From: Trueperella bonasi
GTDB lineage: Bacteria; Actinomycetota; Actinomycetes; Actinomycetales; Actinomycetaceae
Assembly (NCBI RefSeq): GCF_030811535.1
Contig: NZ_JAUSQX010000001.1
Location: forward strand, 372,001-436,000
Direction of reading: 5' to 3'
DNA length: 64,000 bases
Part shown: one piece after another, positions 9,375-18,546 of the stretch
Layout of the letters: each line of letters opens with the position of its first letter
Position numbering within the stretch: position 1 is the stretch's first letter
Notes under the pieces: model-generated
The model's input: the letters and a program-made list of their open reading frames with translations, nothing else
What the model was told of the DNA's origin: nothing
Database searches by the model: none
Position numbers and translations under genes: made by a program

Positions 9375-9927
9375 AACTTTTGATCAGCCGCTTGAGCGGC
9401 GACGCCGGAAGCTTCGGCCGGCCAAGATTGATTCGGATGCCGCCGGAGTCGTGGCTGAGCGCATCGCACGCTTCACCGGCACCCCAAGATTTATTATCTG
9501 GCTGACGCTATTCGTGGTTGTGTGGATCGGATGGAATTCACTTGCGCCTGAACACGTGCGGTTTGATTCTGCCGCACTTGGATTTACGGCTTTGACCCTG
9601 ATGCTTTCGCTTCAGGCCTCCTACGCTTCGCCGTTGATTCTGCTGGCGCAAAATCGCCAGGATGCGCGAGATCGGGTGAGCGCGGAGCAGGATCGTCAAC
9701 AGGCGGAACGTAATCTGGCAGATACCGAGTTCCTCACTCGGGAAATCGCATCATTGCGCATGTCGATGCGGGATCTGGCTACTCGCGATTTTGTGAGATC
9801 GGAAATGCGCGATCAGCTCAACCAGCAAAACGCCACGATCGCTGAACAATACGAAACGATCGCAGAGCTTCGCGCAAAGCTTGCACAGCTCGGGCATGCA
9901 CCGTCGGAGGGCGAAGAGTCCAACTAG
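9367..9927 (+). CDS. DUF1003 family membrane protein
   Basis: A 186-residue protein. Residues about 40-100 hold two membrane segments separated by NSLAPEHVRFD, the DUF1003 core, with Arg-rich flanks. A coiled-coil tail follows (repeated heptads through RQQAERNLADTEFLTREIASL). The start MPETFDQPLERRR overlaps the stop of the MgtE-like gene, so translation is probably coupled. A longer frame to 9319 is less likely because it lies wholly inside the preceding gene. The MgtE-like/DUF1003/Mrp order equals Rv1232c-Rv1231c-Rv1229c. Function unknown. Confidence 0.87.
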   Translation: MPETFDQPLERRRRKLRPAKIDSDAAGVVAERIARFTGTPRFIIWLTLFVVVWIGWNSLAPEHVRFDSAALGFTALTLMLSLQASYASPLILLAQNRQDARDRVSAEQDRQQAERNLADTEFLTREIASLRMSMRDLATRDFVRSEMRDQLNQQNATIAEQYETIAELRAKLAQLGHAPSEGEESN

Positions 9928-9978
9928 CGCGGGTTTTCAGCGCATAGCGCTATGTTCGTTAATTGTTACCGGTGAAGA

Positions 9979-9991
9979 TAGGATAAAGGCA
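9979..9991 (+). promoter_or_regulatory. -10 box, probably leaderless, for mrp
   Basis: TAGGAT at 9979-9984 ends six bases before the ATG at 9991. AAAGG immediately before the ATG is too close to act as a ribosome binding site. No convincing -35 is seen. Confidence 0.45.
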
Positions 9992-11121
9992 TGAGTTTAC
10001 CGAGCATTGAAGAAATTACGGCCGAGCTGGCGAAGGTTATTGATCCCGAGATCAAGCGTCCGATCACGGAGTTGGGGATGTTACGCTCGGTTGACATTGA
10101 TGAGGGCGGCAAGGTCGTCGTCGGCATTGATTTAACGACGGCCGGATGCCCGCTTCGCGACACGATCGCTTCCGATACGCAAAACGTCGTCGGCGCCCTT
10201 GATGGGGTGACGGCCGTCGAAGTGTCGATGGGCGTGATGAATGACGAGCAAAAGGCTGAGCTTCGCAAGACGCTACGAGGCGGGCAAGCCGAACGAATCA
10301 TTCCGTTCTCCCAGCCTGGTAACTTGACGCGCGTCTATGCGGTCACATCCGGCAAGGGCGGGGTTGGAAAATCCTCCATGACGGTTAATTTGGCCGCCTC
10401 GATGGCCCAGCAAGGGTTGAACGTAGGCGTTGTCGACGCCGATATTTACGGCTTCTCGATTCCGCAAATGCTCGGCGTTAAAACACCTCCCCAAGTGGTG
10501 GACAACATGATCATTCCGCCGATTTCACATGACGTGAAGACGATTTCCATTGGCATGTTCATGCAGGAAAACGGGCCTGTGGTGTGGCGCGGCCCGATGT
10601 TACACCGCGCGCTCGAACAGTTTTTCTCAGATGTTTACTGGGGCGATCTGGACGTTCTACTCATCGATCTTCCACCCGGTACGGGCGACGTGGCGCTTTC
10701 GGTTGCCCAGCTGATTCCAAAATCTGAAATCGTGCTGGTAACAACCCCGCAGGTTGCGGCTGCCGACGTGGCGGAACGTGCCGGCATGATGGCTGGCCAA
10801 ACAGATCAGCGGGTTGTGGGCGTGATTGAAAACATGTCCTACTTGCAAATGCCGGACGGCACAAAGATGGACATTTTCGGATCCGGTGGTGGCGACGCCG
10901 TCGCAGCTCAGCTTTCCCGCACACTCGGCTACGAGGTGCCGTTGATCGGCCAGGTCCCGCTCGAGCAGGAACTGCGCGAGGGCGGGGATGCGGGCGATCC
11001 GTTCTCGGCTCAAGATGGCGATTCTCCGGCGCAGGTAGCCGTTCGTGATATCGCATCTCACCTCAGCCGCCGCGCACGCGGACTATCCGGCATGTCGCTC
11101 GGCGTCTCGCCGGTGAGCTAA
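9991..11121 (+). CDS. mrp: Mrp/NBP35 family iron-sulfur cluster carrier ATPase
   Basis: A 376-residue P-loop protein that assembles or delivers Fe-S clusters, by family. The first 95 residues are a MIP18/DUF59 domain (VIDPEIKRPITELGML, with AGCPLRDTI carrying its cysteine). The deviant Walker A motif SGKGGVGKSS follows at about residue 120. DADIYGFSIPQML, LIDLPPGTGD and the VVGVIENMSYL stretch complete the ParA/MinD-like ATPase domain. The CxxC found near the end of many Mrp proteins is not obvious here (ENMSYLQMPDGTKM), so cluster binding may differ. The O-methyltransferase gene follows 32 bases downstream. Confidence 0.93.
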   Translation: MSLPSIEEITAELAKVIDPEIKRPITELGMLRSVDIDEGGKVVVGIDLTTAGCPLRDTIASDTQNVVGALDGVTAVEVSMGVMNDEQKAELRKTLRGGQAERIIPFSQPGNLTRVYAVTSGKGGVGKSSMTVNLAASMAQQGLNVGVVDADIYGFSIPQMLGVKTPPQVVDNMIIPPISHDVKTISIGMFMQENGPVVWRGPMLHRALEQFFSDVYWGDLDVLLIDLPPGTGDVALSVAQLIPKSEIVLVTTPQVAAADVAERAGMMAGQTDQRVVGVIENMSYLQMPDGTKMDIFGSGGGDAVAAQLSRTLGYEVPLIGQVPLEQELREGGDAGDPFSAQDGDSPAQVAVRDIASHLSRRARGLSGMSLGVSPVS

Positions 11122-11153
11122 AATCTGATATATATCGCTAACCGGGAGAGGTC

Positions 11154-11783
11154 ATGGCAGTCGATAAAGCGCAGTCGTGGGCATATGCCGAACAGATAGT
11201 GGATGAAGATCAGCATGCGCGGCTTGCCCGCACATACGCTGCCGAACTCGGTATCACCTGTCTGTCCCCTTCGACCGGCCACTTTCTTAAAACGCTTGCA
11301 TCGATGAGCGGTGTGAAGCATATTGCCGAGGTGGGTACCGGCACCGGAGTGTCGGGGCTCTACCTCCTCGCCGGATCAGATGATTCGGTACTGACCAGTA
11401 TCGACATCGATTCCGAAGCCCAAAGCTATGCGCGAAACGCGTTTGCTGACGCGAAAATCCGCGCGGGGCGCTACCGGCTGATCAACGGCCGAAGTGCAGA
11501 CATGTTGCCCCGACTATCGAATAATTCTTATGACCTCGTACTTATCGATGCTGATCCGGCCGAAGCTGCCGGCGATGTTTCTGAGGCGATCCGAATGTTA
11601 CGCCAGGGCGGCACGCTCGTCCTCGCCCACGCGCTCAATAACGATCGAGTGGCAGATCCTGCGCGTCGCGACGAATCGACTGTCGCACTGCGGAATTTGG
11701 GCAAAGAACTAATTGAGGCTGAAGACATGGTCTCCAGCCTCATTCCCCTTGGGGACGGTCTTCTCATCAGCGTTAAGGTCTAA
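11154..11783 (+). CDS. SAM-dependent O-methyltransferase (class I)
   Basis: A 209-residue protein of the catechol/caffeoyl-CoA O-methyltransferase type. The SAM-binding loop AEVGTGTGVSGLYLL lies at about residue 60, the acidic residue for the ribose at LTSIDID, and the DLVLIDAD motif near 125 carries the metal-binding aspartate. The substrate is unknown. GGGAGAGG precedes the ATG at proper spacing. The homologue Rv1220c in M. tuberculosis lies in the same neighbourhood. Its stop overlaps by four bases the stop of the convergent DUF3117 gene. Confidence 0.9.
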   Translation: MAVDKAQSWAYAEQIVDEDQHARLARTYAAELGITCLSPSTGHFLKTLASMSGVKHIAEVGTGTGVSGLYLLAGSDDSVLTSIDIDSEAQSYARNAFADAKIRAGRYRLINGRSADMLPRLSNNSYDLVLIDADPAEAAGDVSEAIRMLRQGGTLVLAHALNNDRVADPARRDESTVALRNLGKELIEAEDMVSSLIPLGDGLLISVKV

Positions 11784-11950
11784 AGCTTCAGGAGCTTATC
11801 CAAAACTTCGTGAAGAGACTTAACTTCATCATCGTTAAGTTCAAGCACCAGACGGCCCCCACCCTCGAGCGGCATCCGCAAAGTTGTGCCGTGGATATCA
11901 CGCTCCGCTTCGAGCGGTCCATCTCCCGTACGCGGTTTCATGGCTGCCAT
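11780..11950 (-). CDS. DUF3117 family small protein
   Basis: A 56-residue protein, MAAMKPRTGDGPLE..., ending in a leucine-rich helix. It matches the short, highly conserved actinobacterial DUF3117 family (Rv1211 in M. tuberculosis). The function is unknown. AAAGGAG about ten bases upstream supports the start at 11950 over the in-frame start at 11977. Confidence 0.88.
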   Translation of the reverse strand: MAAMKPRTGDGPLEAERDIHGTTLRMPLEGGGRLVLELNDDEVKSLHEVLDKLLKL

Positions 11951-11996
11951 GGATTTTTCTCCTTTCGAGGCGCCCATGCGCCTGCATCCACCACTA

Positions 11997-12025
11997 ATTC
12001 TACGTGAAATCGAAGATCTTGGCAG
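11997..12025 (-). promoter_or_regulatory. Promoter for the DUF3117 gene
   Basis: On the minus strand CTGCCA (complement of 12020-12025) and TAGAAT (complement of 11997-12002) are 17 bases apart, about 45 bases upstream of the start codon. The -10 matches consensus at five of six positions and the -35 at four. Confidence 0.5.
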
Positions 12026-12109
12026 GTTAGCTTTGCTTTAAGTCACACAATTGCTCGGGTCGAGGCTGATCTTCTGTGAGTCTATCTGGGCTGACAACCT
12101 AAATCTTTT

Positions 12110-12874
12110 CTACTCTTGCTCATCTTGCGCTCGGATCTCATCGGCAAGGCGATGTACGCCATCGATGACTTCTTGGACGGCCTCTTCAGCTGTATCGACG
12201 ACCGTGAAGATCTCCTCGTGGCCCGGGCTAATGAAACCGCCATCGAGTAACGTCGTCTTGATCCAATCGACCAAGCCACTCCAATACTCGCTACCTACCA
12301 GAACAACGGGGAAAGAAGACACCTTGTGGGTCTGAACCAGCGTCAACGCCTCGAACAGTTCATCCATTGTGCCATAGCCACCCGGCATCACGATAAAACC
12401 GAGCGAGTACTTCACAAACATCATCTTGCGCACGAAGAAATAGCGGAAATTAATTCCCAGATCGACGTAATCATTCATGCCCTGTTCGAAGGGAAGTTCA
12501 ATTCCTAAGCCGACGGATGTACCACCGGCTTCAACCGCGCCCTTGTTGCCAGCCTCCATGATCCCGGGGCCACCGCCAGTAATAATGGTGTAATCCTTTT
12601 CAACCAGAAGCTTCGCGATGTCAACCGCCATCTGGTAGTACGGATCATCTGACGACGTGCGCGCAGAACCGAAGATCGATACGGCTGGCCCGACGTTCGC
12701 CAAAGCGCCAAAGCCTTCCACAAACTCGGCCTGAATCCGCATGATTCGCCACGGATCGGAATGAATAAACGACGTGTCCTGCAGTGGGTGCAGAAGGCGC
12801 GCATCCGTCGTCGTATCCGGGATCTGCTTGCGCCGCAAGGTTACAGGACCTTTGAAGTACTTTCTTTTAGCCAT
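12110..12874 (-). CDS. LOG family protein (TIGR00730 Rossmann fold)
   Basis: A 254-residue member of the LOG family, which hydrolyses cytokinin riboside 5'-monophosphates or related nucleotides to a free base and ribose 5-phosphate. The family signature is present as GGGPGIMEAGNKGA and PGGYGTMDELFEA. SIFGSARTSSDD marks the first nucleotide-binding strand. The start at 12874 (MAKRKYFKGP) is preferred because TACTGT lies seven bases upstream, giving a plausible leaderless transcript; an upstream start at 12898 is possible. The M. tuberculosis counterpart is Rv1205. Confidence 0.9.
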   Translation of the reverse strand: MAKRKYFKGPVTLRRKQIPDTTTDARLLHPLQDTSFIHSDPWRIMRIQAEFVEGFGALANVGPAVSIFGSARTSSDDPYYQMAVDIAKLLVEKDYTIITGGGPGIMEAGNKGAVEAGGTSVGLGIELPFEQGMNDYVDLGINFRYFFVRKMMFVKYSLGFIVMPGGYGTMDELFEALTLVQTHKVSSFPVVLVGSEYWSGLVDWIKTTLLDGGFISPGHEEIFTVVDTAEEAVQEVIDGVHRLADEIRAQDEQE

Positions 12875-12887
12875 GGGCTCTACAGTA
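12875..12887 (-). promoter_or_regulatory. -10 box, probably leaderless, for the LOG gene
   Basis: TACTGT (complement of 12882-12887) ends seven bases before the ATG at 12874. No ribosome binding site is present. Confidence 0.4.
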
Positions 12888-12925
12888 CCCGCTTCCACGT
12901 GAACAGAAAATGAACCACCGGCTTG

Positions 12926-12940
12926 TACTATTAGGCTCGA
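12926..12940 (+). promoter_or_regulatory. -10 box close to the TauE/SafE start
   Basis: TACTAT at 12926-12931 lies eight bases before the ATG at 12940, and there is no ribosome binding site. A leaderless or nearly leaderless transcript is likely. Confidence 0.35.
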
Positions 12941-13743
12941 TGGAACTTTTCATTTCCGCAGTGGCGGGGATCGGTATCGGCATCGTGGTCGGAATGCTCG
13001 GCGCCGGCGGCGGAATTTTATCGGTACCCGCACTCGTATATCTTCTTGGGCAAAGCCCGCACGAGGCCGCCGCGGGCTCGCTCGTTATCGTATTACTTTC
13101 CGCGCTTACCAGCCTGATCGCTCACGCCCGGCACGGGCACGTGAACTGGAAAGGCGGCCTTATTTTCGCGAGTGTCTCGGCCTTTGCCGCATTGGCCGGC
13201 GCGAGAATCGCTCCTTTGCTATCGGGCACGCTCCTGATGGTCCTATTCTCCGCCCTCCTGCTGTGCGTGGCAGCTCTTATGCTCATTCGCGGGCTCCGGG
13301 AACGTGCTCGCGAACCCCGAAAACGTTCTCGCAAGAGCAACGAAGCCAACGCGAAGCCGCAACGTAGCCATCCCCAGGCCTGGAAGATTATCCTCGCGGG
13401 CACAGCCGTTGGCCTCATGTCCGGAATTTTCGGCGTTGGCGGCGGATTCGCCGTCGTTCCCCTACTTGTGCTCGCATTTGGCCTGCCCATGCTCGAGGCA
13501 ACAGGCACAAGTGTGCTCGTGATGTTCGTTGCCTCAATTTTTGGTCTGCTTGGCAGGATCGGTACGCCCGTCCAGATCGACTGGCCGATCGTGCTCATTT
13601 TTGCCGCCGGTTCCGCGATCGGCGGCCTGTTCGGTGAGCCGATTAGCCGAAGGGCACGCGTGTCAACACTGACCCTCGCGTTCGGGGTTCTCTTGCTTAC
13701 GATCGGTTCGTTTACAGCGGTTCAGAACCTCACCAATCTCTAA
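12940..13743 (+). CDS. TauE/SafE family anion exporter
   Basis: A 267-residue membrane protein with about eight hydrophobic segments in two related halves. Each half opens with the family glycine-rich signature (GIVVGMLGAGGGILSVPAL near the N-terminus; GLMSGIFGVGGGFAVVPLL in the middle). The halves are joined by a basic cytoplasmic loop (REPRKRSRKSNEANAKPQR). Family members move sulfite, sulfoacetate or other small organic anions; the substrate here is not known. The start at 12940 is favoured over 12910 because it begins directly with the first membrane helix. Confidence 0.88.
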   Translation: MELFISAVAGIGIGIVVGMLGAGGGILSVPALVYLLGQSPHEAAAGSLVIVLLSALTSLIAHARHGHVNWKGGLIFASVSAFAALAGARIAPLLSGTLLMVLFSALLLCVAALMLIRGLRERAREPRKRSRKSNEANAKPQRSHPQAWKIILAGTAVGLMSGIFGVGGGFAVVPLLVLAFGLPMLEATGTSVLVMFVASIFGLLGRIGTPVQIDWPIVLIFAAGSAIGGLFGEPISRRARVSTLTLAFGVLLLTIGSFTAVQNLTNL

Positions 13744-13764
13744 CGCTAGTCGGCTAGCCTGCGG

Positions 13765-13777
13765 TACTCTAGCGCTA
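13765..13777 (+). promoter_or_regulatory. -10 box, probably leaderless, for the phosphohexomutase
   Basis: TACTCT (13765-13770) ends six bases before the ATG at 13777, with no ribosome binding site between. Confidence 0.4.
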
Positions 13778-15450
13778 TGTCTAAACTGAACAAACTAGCC
13801 CCTGTCGTACACGAGTGGATTGCAGCCGATCCGTCCGAATCTGACCGCGGCGAACTCCTAGATCTTCTGGCACGCGCCGAGAACGACGCCGAAGCGCTCG
13901 CCGAGCTGGAAGACCGCTTCGCTGGCACCCTGCAATTTGGCACCGCAGGCCTTCGCGGTGAGATGGCCGCTGGGCCGAATCGGATGAATGTGGCCGTGGT
14001 TCGACGCGCGGCCGCGGGGCTTGTCGCATGGCTGAAAGACACGTTTGCCGATCCGGTCGTCGTCATCGGTTTTGACGCACGCTACAACTCGGCGCAGTTT
14101 GCCCGTGACACGGCGGCAATCGTTGCCGCAGCCGGCGGGAAAGCACTGCTCATGCCACGCGAGCTTCCCACACCGCTACTCGCATACGCCGTTCGCAAAC
14201 TGGGCGCGGATGCCGGTGTAATGGTCACCGCCTCGCACAATCCGCCGCGCGATAACGGATACAAGGTCTACCTTGGCGGCCGCGCGGTCGAAGAGGAAGG
14301 TAAGGGCGTTCAGATCATCTCGCCTGTTGATTCCCAAATCGCAGAAAAGATCGCCGCTGCCCCGCCAGCCAATGAGGTCCCGATGGCGGACGGCTGGGAC
14401 GTGCTCGACGAAACGATCGTCGAGGACTACATATCTGACACGCTCACGCTCACCGCGGATGGGCCACGCGATCTGAAAATCGTCTACACCGCAATGCACG
14501 GGGTGGGCAATGCACTCGTCGAGCCTTTGCTTACCCAGGCCGGATTCACGATCGTCCCGGTTGCTACGCAAATTGATCCCGATCCAGATTTTCCAACAGT
14601 CGCCTTCCCGAATCCTGAGGAAAAGGGCGCGCTCGACGAAGCTATCGCTACGGCCGAACGCGTGGGGGCAGACATCATCATTGCTTCGGATCCCGATGCG
14701 GATCGGTGTTCGGCGGCGATCCCGACGCCACACGGCTGGCGCCAGCTATCCGGCGACGAAATCGGATCGATCCTCGGCGAACAAGTAGCCGCCCAAACAG
14801 CGGCACGCGGAGGATCGGGCACGCTCGCCTCATCGATCGTCTCATCCCAGTTGCTCGAGCAGATCGCGGCACATCACGGCCTGGACTACGCGGCAACGCT
14901 CACCGGTTTCAAGTGGATCGCACGGGCACCCGAAATCATTTTCGGCTACGAAGAGGCGATCGGATATTGCGTGCACCCCAATCTAGTCAAAGACAAGGAC
15001 GGCGTGTCGGCCGCGCTCACGATCGCGATCACTGCGGCTGCGGCAAAGGCTCAGGGCCGCACACTCCAAGATACGCTCGACGAGCTCGCGCTACGCCACG
15101 GCGTCTACCACACCGCGCCGGTGACGATCCGCGTGGATGACCTGTCGATCATGCCAGCCACCATGGCGAAGGTGCGCGCCACGCCGCCGTCGGAACTCCT
15201 AGGTATCCCGGTGGCGCGCGTCGAGGATCTCGTCGAAGGCTCCGCGGATCTTCCGCCCACGGATGCGCTACGGATCCTCACAGCGGAGGGCGATCGCGTG
15301 ATCGTGCGCCCCTCGGGAACCGAGCCGAAGGTCAAGTGCTACCTGGAGGTGATCGTGCCAGTCACCGGCGATCTTGATTCAGCTCGTACTGAAGCCGACG
15401 AGCGCATGGAGCGCTTCAAGGCTGATGTGCGCGAGATGCTTTCGCTCTAA
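13777..15450 (+). CDS. Phosphoglucomutase/phosphomannomutase family protein
   Basis: A 557-residue alpha-D-phosphohexomutase that interconverts hexose 1- and 6-phosphates. In this neighbourhood a related role on ribose/deoxyribose 1-phosphate (phosphopentomutase) is equally plausible, since deoC and deoA lie next to it. The catalytic phosphoserine is S153 in [15 protein letters not shown]. The metal loop DPDADRC spans 305-311 (D305, D307, D309). The sugar-specificity loop GYEEAIGY and the phosphate-binding loop [12 protein letters not shown] are also present. It ends with a four-base stop-codon overlap with convergent deoC. Confidence 0.9.
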   Translation: MSKLNKLAPVVHEWIAADPSESDRGELLDLLARAENDAEALAELEDRFAGTLQFGTAGLRGEMAAGPNRMNVAVVRRAAAGLVAWLKDTFADPVVVIGFDARYNSAQFARDTAAIVAAAGGKALLMPRELPTPLLAYAVRKLGADAGVMVTASHNPPRDNGYKVYLGGRAVEEEGKGVQIISPVDSQIAEKIAAAPPANEVPMADGWDVLDETIVEDYISDTLTLTADGPRDLKIVYTAMHGVGNALVEPLLTQAGFTIVPVATQIDPDPDFPTVAFPNPEEKGALDEAIATAERVGADIIIASDPDADRCSAAIPTPHGWRQLSGDEIGSILGEQVAAQTAARGGSGTLASSIVSSQLLEQIAAHHGLDYAATLTGFKWIARAPEIIFGYEEAIGYCVHPNLVKDKDGVSAALTIAITAAAAKAQGRTLQDTLDELALRHGVYHTAPVTIRVDDLSIMPATMAKVRATPPSELLGIPVARVEDLVEGSADLPPTDALRILTAEGDRVIVRPSGTEPKVKCYLEVIVPVTGDLDSARTEADERMERFKADVREMLSL

Positions 15451-16091
15451 AATCCTTCGATGACGGCACGCGAGGAGGATAGGCCGAGGCGGGTCGCGCC
15501 AGCTTCGATCATCTTCTTCGCGGTTTCCGCATCGCGAATTCCGCCGGAGGCTTTCACCTCGAGCTCATCCCCAACCGTTTCCTTCATGAGCCGGACCGCT
15601 TCCACGCTCGCTCCACCCGCCGGGTGGAAACCGGTGGATGTCTTCACGAAATCTGCCCCCGAAGCTTTCGCACACTTGCACGCCTCGACGATCTCCTCAT
15701 CGGTGAGCACCGCAGATTCGATAATCACCTTCAGGACGGAAAACGGGATCGCGTCACGCACCACGGCGATATCGTATTCGAGGGCGTCCCAGTCGTGCTC
15801 TTCCGCATAGCCGATATTGATCACCATATCGACCTCATCAGCCCCGGCGGCCACTGCGCGAGCAGCCTCGGCAGCCTTCGCTTCAGAAACCACGGCACCC
15901 GAGGGGAAACCAACCACGACGCACAGCTTCACGTCCCCCAGCTCCACGTCCTGCGGTAGCGGCAACATCGACGGTGAAACGCATACCGAATAGGTGCCAA
16001 GTTCCTTAGCTTCGTTGACCAGCGCCGCCACATCGTCAAAGGTGGCCTCAGGCTTGAGCAGGGTGTGGTCGATCATATTCGCGACGTTCAT
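15447..16091 (-). CDS. deoC: Deoxyribose-phosphate aldolase
   Basis: A class I aldolase that splits 2-deoxyribose 5-phosphate into glyceraldehyde 3-phosphate and acetaldehyde, the last step of deoxynucleoside catabolism. It has 214 residues. [12 protein letters not shown] at the N-terminus, the proton-relay KVIIESAVL, and the Schiff-base lysine in [11 protein letters not shown] are all present, as is KASGGIRD. The start at 16091 is fixed by AGGAG five bases upstream and by the family N-terminus. It overlaps the stop of the preceding gene by four bases, so it is the last gene of the nucleoside operon. Confidence 0.96.
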   Translation of the reverse strand: MNVANMIDHTLLKPEATFDDVAALVNEAKELGTYSVCVSPSMLPLPQDVELGDVKLCVVVGFPSGAVVSEAKAAEAARAVAAGADEVDMVINIGYAEEHDWDALEYDIAVVRDAIPFSVLKVIIESAVLTDEEIVEACKCAKASGADFVKTSTGFHPAGGASVEAVRLMKETVGDELEVKASGGIRDAETAKKMIEAGATRLGLSSSRAVIEGF

Positions 16092-16807
16092 ACTTCTCCT
16101 TTTGTTGGGAGCACCGCCCACACGAGGTGGGGCCAGCGCCCGAATGCGGCGAGGGGCGTTGTCCGCTGCGCCATTGCAAAAATGGGGACACGATAAACAT
16201 ATCCCGTTCCCGGGTTGTATATCAGGATTTCGGGTATTCCATCCGGTGTTAGCCCGCCGCCGGGAAGGGCGAGAACCACGTGCCGAGGAATTGCTCGCTG
16301 CGGGCCACTTCCCAGATCTCCCCCGGTATATAGCGGAACGGGTATCCCCATGCCCGTTGCGTGATATACCCACTGCAGGGCGGACTTACCGCGCTCGGTT
16401 GCCGTATCGATCGGCGTATGCGCATATCCCATGGCTTTAGCCAGCGCCCACGGCGGGGTTCCAAGCGCGCGTGGCCATGTGAGCGGGCCCAGTGCTGCGC
16501 GCCGCAGCTCCCGGTACAGCTCTTCTTCGACGACGCCGATACCTTCGCGCTCGACCCTCTGCGCCAGCTGAGGCTCCCCCAGCGACCGCGCGACGAGCAA
16601 AACCATCGCACCGCAGGTCTGCCCCGTGGTTTGCCGGGCGAGCTCGCCCCCAACTCTTAACGGTTCACCATGAGAGGCATACTCGTCCATCGTGCACTGC
16701 GCCTCTGTTGGAATCTGTTCCGGCCATGCGAAAGCTACGGGCGTATGCAAAGGTCTGGCTAATCTCGAGAGCAGCGCGCTGAGATTTAACCGTGAGCTCA
16801 GCTTCAT
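16088..16807 (-). CDS. Uncharacterised protein with papain/C39-like residue pattern in nucleoside operon
   Basis: A 239-residue protein of no recognised function. A Gln-x-Cys-Gly motif ([12 protein letters not shown], about residues 60-71) is followed far downstream by [11 protein letters not shown] and then [15 protein letters not shown]. The order Gln, Cys, His, Asn/Asp with a hydrophobic strand after the His is what C39-like cysteine peptidases show; this is inference from pattern only. [17 protein letters not shown] in the middle looks like a conserved actinobacterial block. There is no signal peptide, so it is probably cytosolic. It overlaps deoA upstream and deoC downstream by four bases each, implying coupled translation. 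Confidence 0.8.
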   Translation of the reverse strand: MKLSSRLNLSALLSRLARPLHTPVAFAWPEQIPTEAQCTMDEYASHGEPLRVGGELARQTTGQTCGAMVLLVARSLGEPQLAQRVEREGIGVVEEELYRELRRAALGPLTWPRALGTPPWALAKAMGYAHTPIDTATERGKSALQWVYHATGMGIPVPLYTGGDLGSGPQRAIPRHVVLALPGGGLTPDGIPEILIYNPGTGYVYRVPIFAMAQRTTPLAAFGRWPHLVWAVLPTKGEV

Positions 16808-18081
16808 TCGACCCGCTCAAGCACCACGGATTCGCGGGTTTCGTAGTCTCCGCCGATCTCAATGCCACCATCGAGCGACTGAAGCGCACGCTCAATCCGC
16901 GCCTCGTCATCGGTGTGGAGCGTCATGAGCTTCTGGCCTTTGGCGACGCGATCACCGGGCTTTGCATAGAGTTCAATGCCTGCCGCTGCTTGGACGGGCT
17001 CGGATTTCACTGCCCTGCCCGCGCCAAGGCGCCACGAGGCCACGCCTACCGAAAGCGCGTCGAGTTCGGTGAGTATCCCATCGGCTTCCGCGAGCACGTC
17101 GTGGGTGTGCTTGGCATTCGGCATCGGCGCATCTGGATCCCCGCCCTGCTCTTCGATCATTTGCCGCCACACGTCCATGGCCCGCCCGTCGTTGAGAGCG
17201 TCACTCGGATCGTCGTCCTTGCCCGCTGCCGTCAGCATTTCTCGGGCAAGCGTGACTGTAAGTTCAACGACGTCGGCCGGTCCGCCACCGGCAAGCACTT
17301 CGACTGACTCTTCAACCTCGAGCCCGTTACCCACCTTCAGCCCAAGCGGCGTAGACATGTCAGTTAAGAGCGCGCTGGTCTTAACACCGGCATCGAGGCC
17401 TAGGGCAACCATTGTGCTGGCAAGTTCGCGGGCCTGATCGATGTCTTTCATAAACGCACCCGATCCAACCTTCACGTCAAGTACGAGCGAATCCGTACCT
17501 TCGGCAATCTTCTTCGACATGATTGAGGAAGCGATCAGTGGAATCGAATCGACCGTCGCCGTGACGTCACGCAGAGCGTAAAGCTTCTTATCCGCCGGGG
17601 CAAGCCCCGCTCCGGCGGCGCAGATCACGGCTCCACAATCACGCAACTGAGCCATAATTTCATCGTTGCTCAGATCTGCTCGCCATCCGGGTATCGCCTC
17701 AAGTTTATCGAGCGTTCCTCCCGTATGCCCTAAGCCGCGCCCGGACAGCTGTGGTACTGCCACACCATAGACGGCGACCAGCGGCGCGAGCGGCAGCGTC
17801 ATCTTATCGCCCACCCCACCCGTGGAATGCTTGTCGGCCGTCGGCTTTCCAAGCGCACTGAAATCCATTCTGTCACCGGAGTTAATCATCGCGGTTGTCC
17901 ACTGCGAAATCTCCTCCCGGTCCATGCCGTTCAAGAAGATTGCCATCGCGAGCGCGGCCATCTGTTCATCACCGATTGCACCTTTCGTATAAGCGTCAAT
18001 GGTCCAATCGATCTCCTCGCGGCTCAGTTTTTGGCCGTCACGTTTGGCGCGAATGATGTCGACGGCGTCGAACTTCTTCAT
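16804..18081 (-). CDS. deoA: Thymidine phosphorylase
   Basis: A 425-residue enzyme that phosphorolyses thymidine or deoxyuridine to the base and deoxyribose 1-phosphate. The phosphate-binding motif KHSTGGVGDK lies at 84-93 and the family signature LSGRGLGHTGGTLDKLEA at 112-129. The three-domain layout is complete: helical domain, alpha/beta domain, and a C-terminal domain ending with the biotinyl-like AKPGDRVAKGQKLMTLHTDDE. It sits between cdd and the uncharacterised gene in the same orientation. Length is normal. Confidence 0.96.
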   Translation of the reverse strand: MKKFDAVDIIRAKRDGQKLSREEIDWTIDAYTKGAIGDEQMAALAMAIFLNGMDREEISQWTTAMINSGDRMDFSALGKPTADKHSTGGVGDKMTLPLAPLVAVYGVAVPQLSGRGLGHTGGTLDKLEAIPGWRADLSNDEIMAQLRDCGAVICAAGAGLAPADKKLYALRDVTATVDSIPLIASSIMSKKIAEGTDSLVLDVKVGSGAFMKDIDQARELASTMVALGLDAGVKTSALLTDMSTPLGLKVGNGLEVEESVEVLAGGGPADVVELTVTLAREMLTAAGKDDDPSDALNDGRAMDVWRQMIEEQGGDPDAPMPNAKHTHDVLAEADGILTELDALSVGVASWRLGAGRAVKSEPVQAAAGIELYAKPGDRVAKGQKLMTLHTDDEARIERALQSLDGGIEIGGDYETRESVVLERVE

Positions 18082-18123
18082 ACCTCGCTACCCCTCCTGT
18101 CATGGTCAATTCTGCCGTGTTGG

Positions 18124-18534
18124 TCAAGCCTCTTGCGATCGCCTGTACTCTTCCAAAGAGTTCGGGCCAAACGCTTCCGGAAGCACGTACGTCATCGGTT
18201 GCGGACCCGCGGCAGGCATAAACACCTGCAGCTGTGGGCCTCCGTGCTCGTAGAGGACCTGCCGGCACCTTCCACACGGCACTACAGCTTCCTCGTTCCC
18301 ATTGACACAGTAGACCGCGGCGAGGCGGCCTCCCCCGCTCCGGATGAGCGCAGAGACCATCCCGTTTTCAGCGCACGTGCCAAGCCCGGTTGAGGCGTTT
18401 TCTACGTTGCAGCCCGAAACCAGCCGCCCGTCACTGGTGATTCCCGCCGCGCCCACTGGGTATCCGGAATAGGGTGCGTAGGCGGTTTTCATGGCTTCTA
18501 TAGCCAGCTTTCTCAGCTCGTCCCAGTCAAACAT
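18124..18534 (-). CDS. cdd: Cytidine deaminase
   Basis: A 136-residue zinc deaminase converting cytidine and deoxycytidine to the uridine forms. Substrate loop GCNVENAS is followed by the catalytic C54-A55-E56, then PCGRCRQVL with zinc ligands C87 and C90. Three cysteine ligands identify the small homotetrameric type. It lies 12 bases after the second permease gene and 42 bases before deoA, consistent with feeding deoxyuridine to thymidine phosphorylase. Confidence 0.96.
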   Translation of the reverse strand: MFDWDELRKLAIEAMKTAYAPYSGYPVGAAGITSDGRLVSGCNVENASTGLGTCAENGMVSALIRSGGGRLAAVYCVNGNEEAVVPCGRCRQVLYEHGGPQLQVFMPAAGPQPMTYVLPEAFGPNSLEEYRRSQEA

Positions 18535-18546
18535 TTCAAACCGCCG

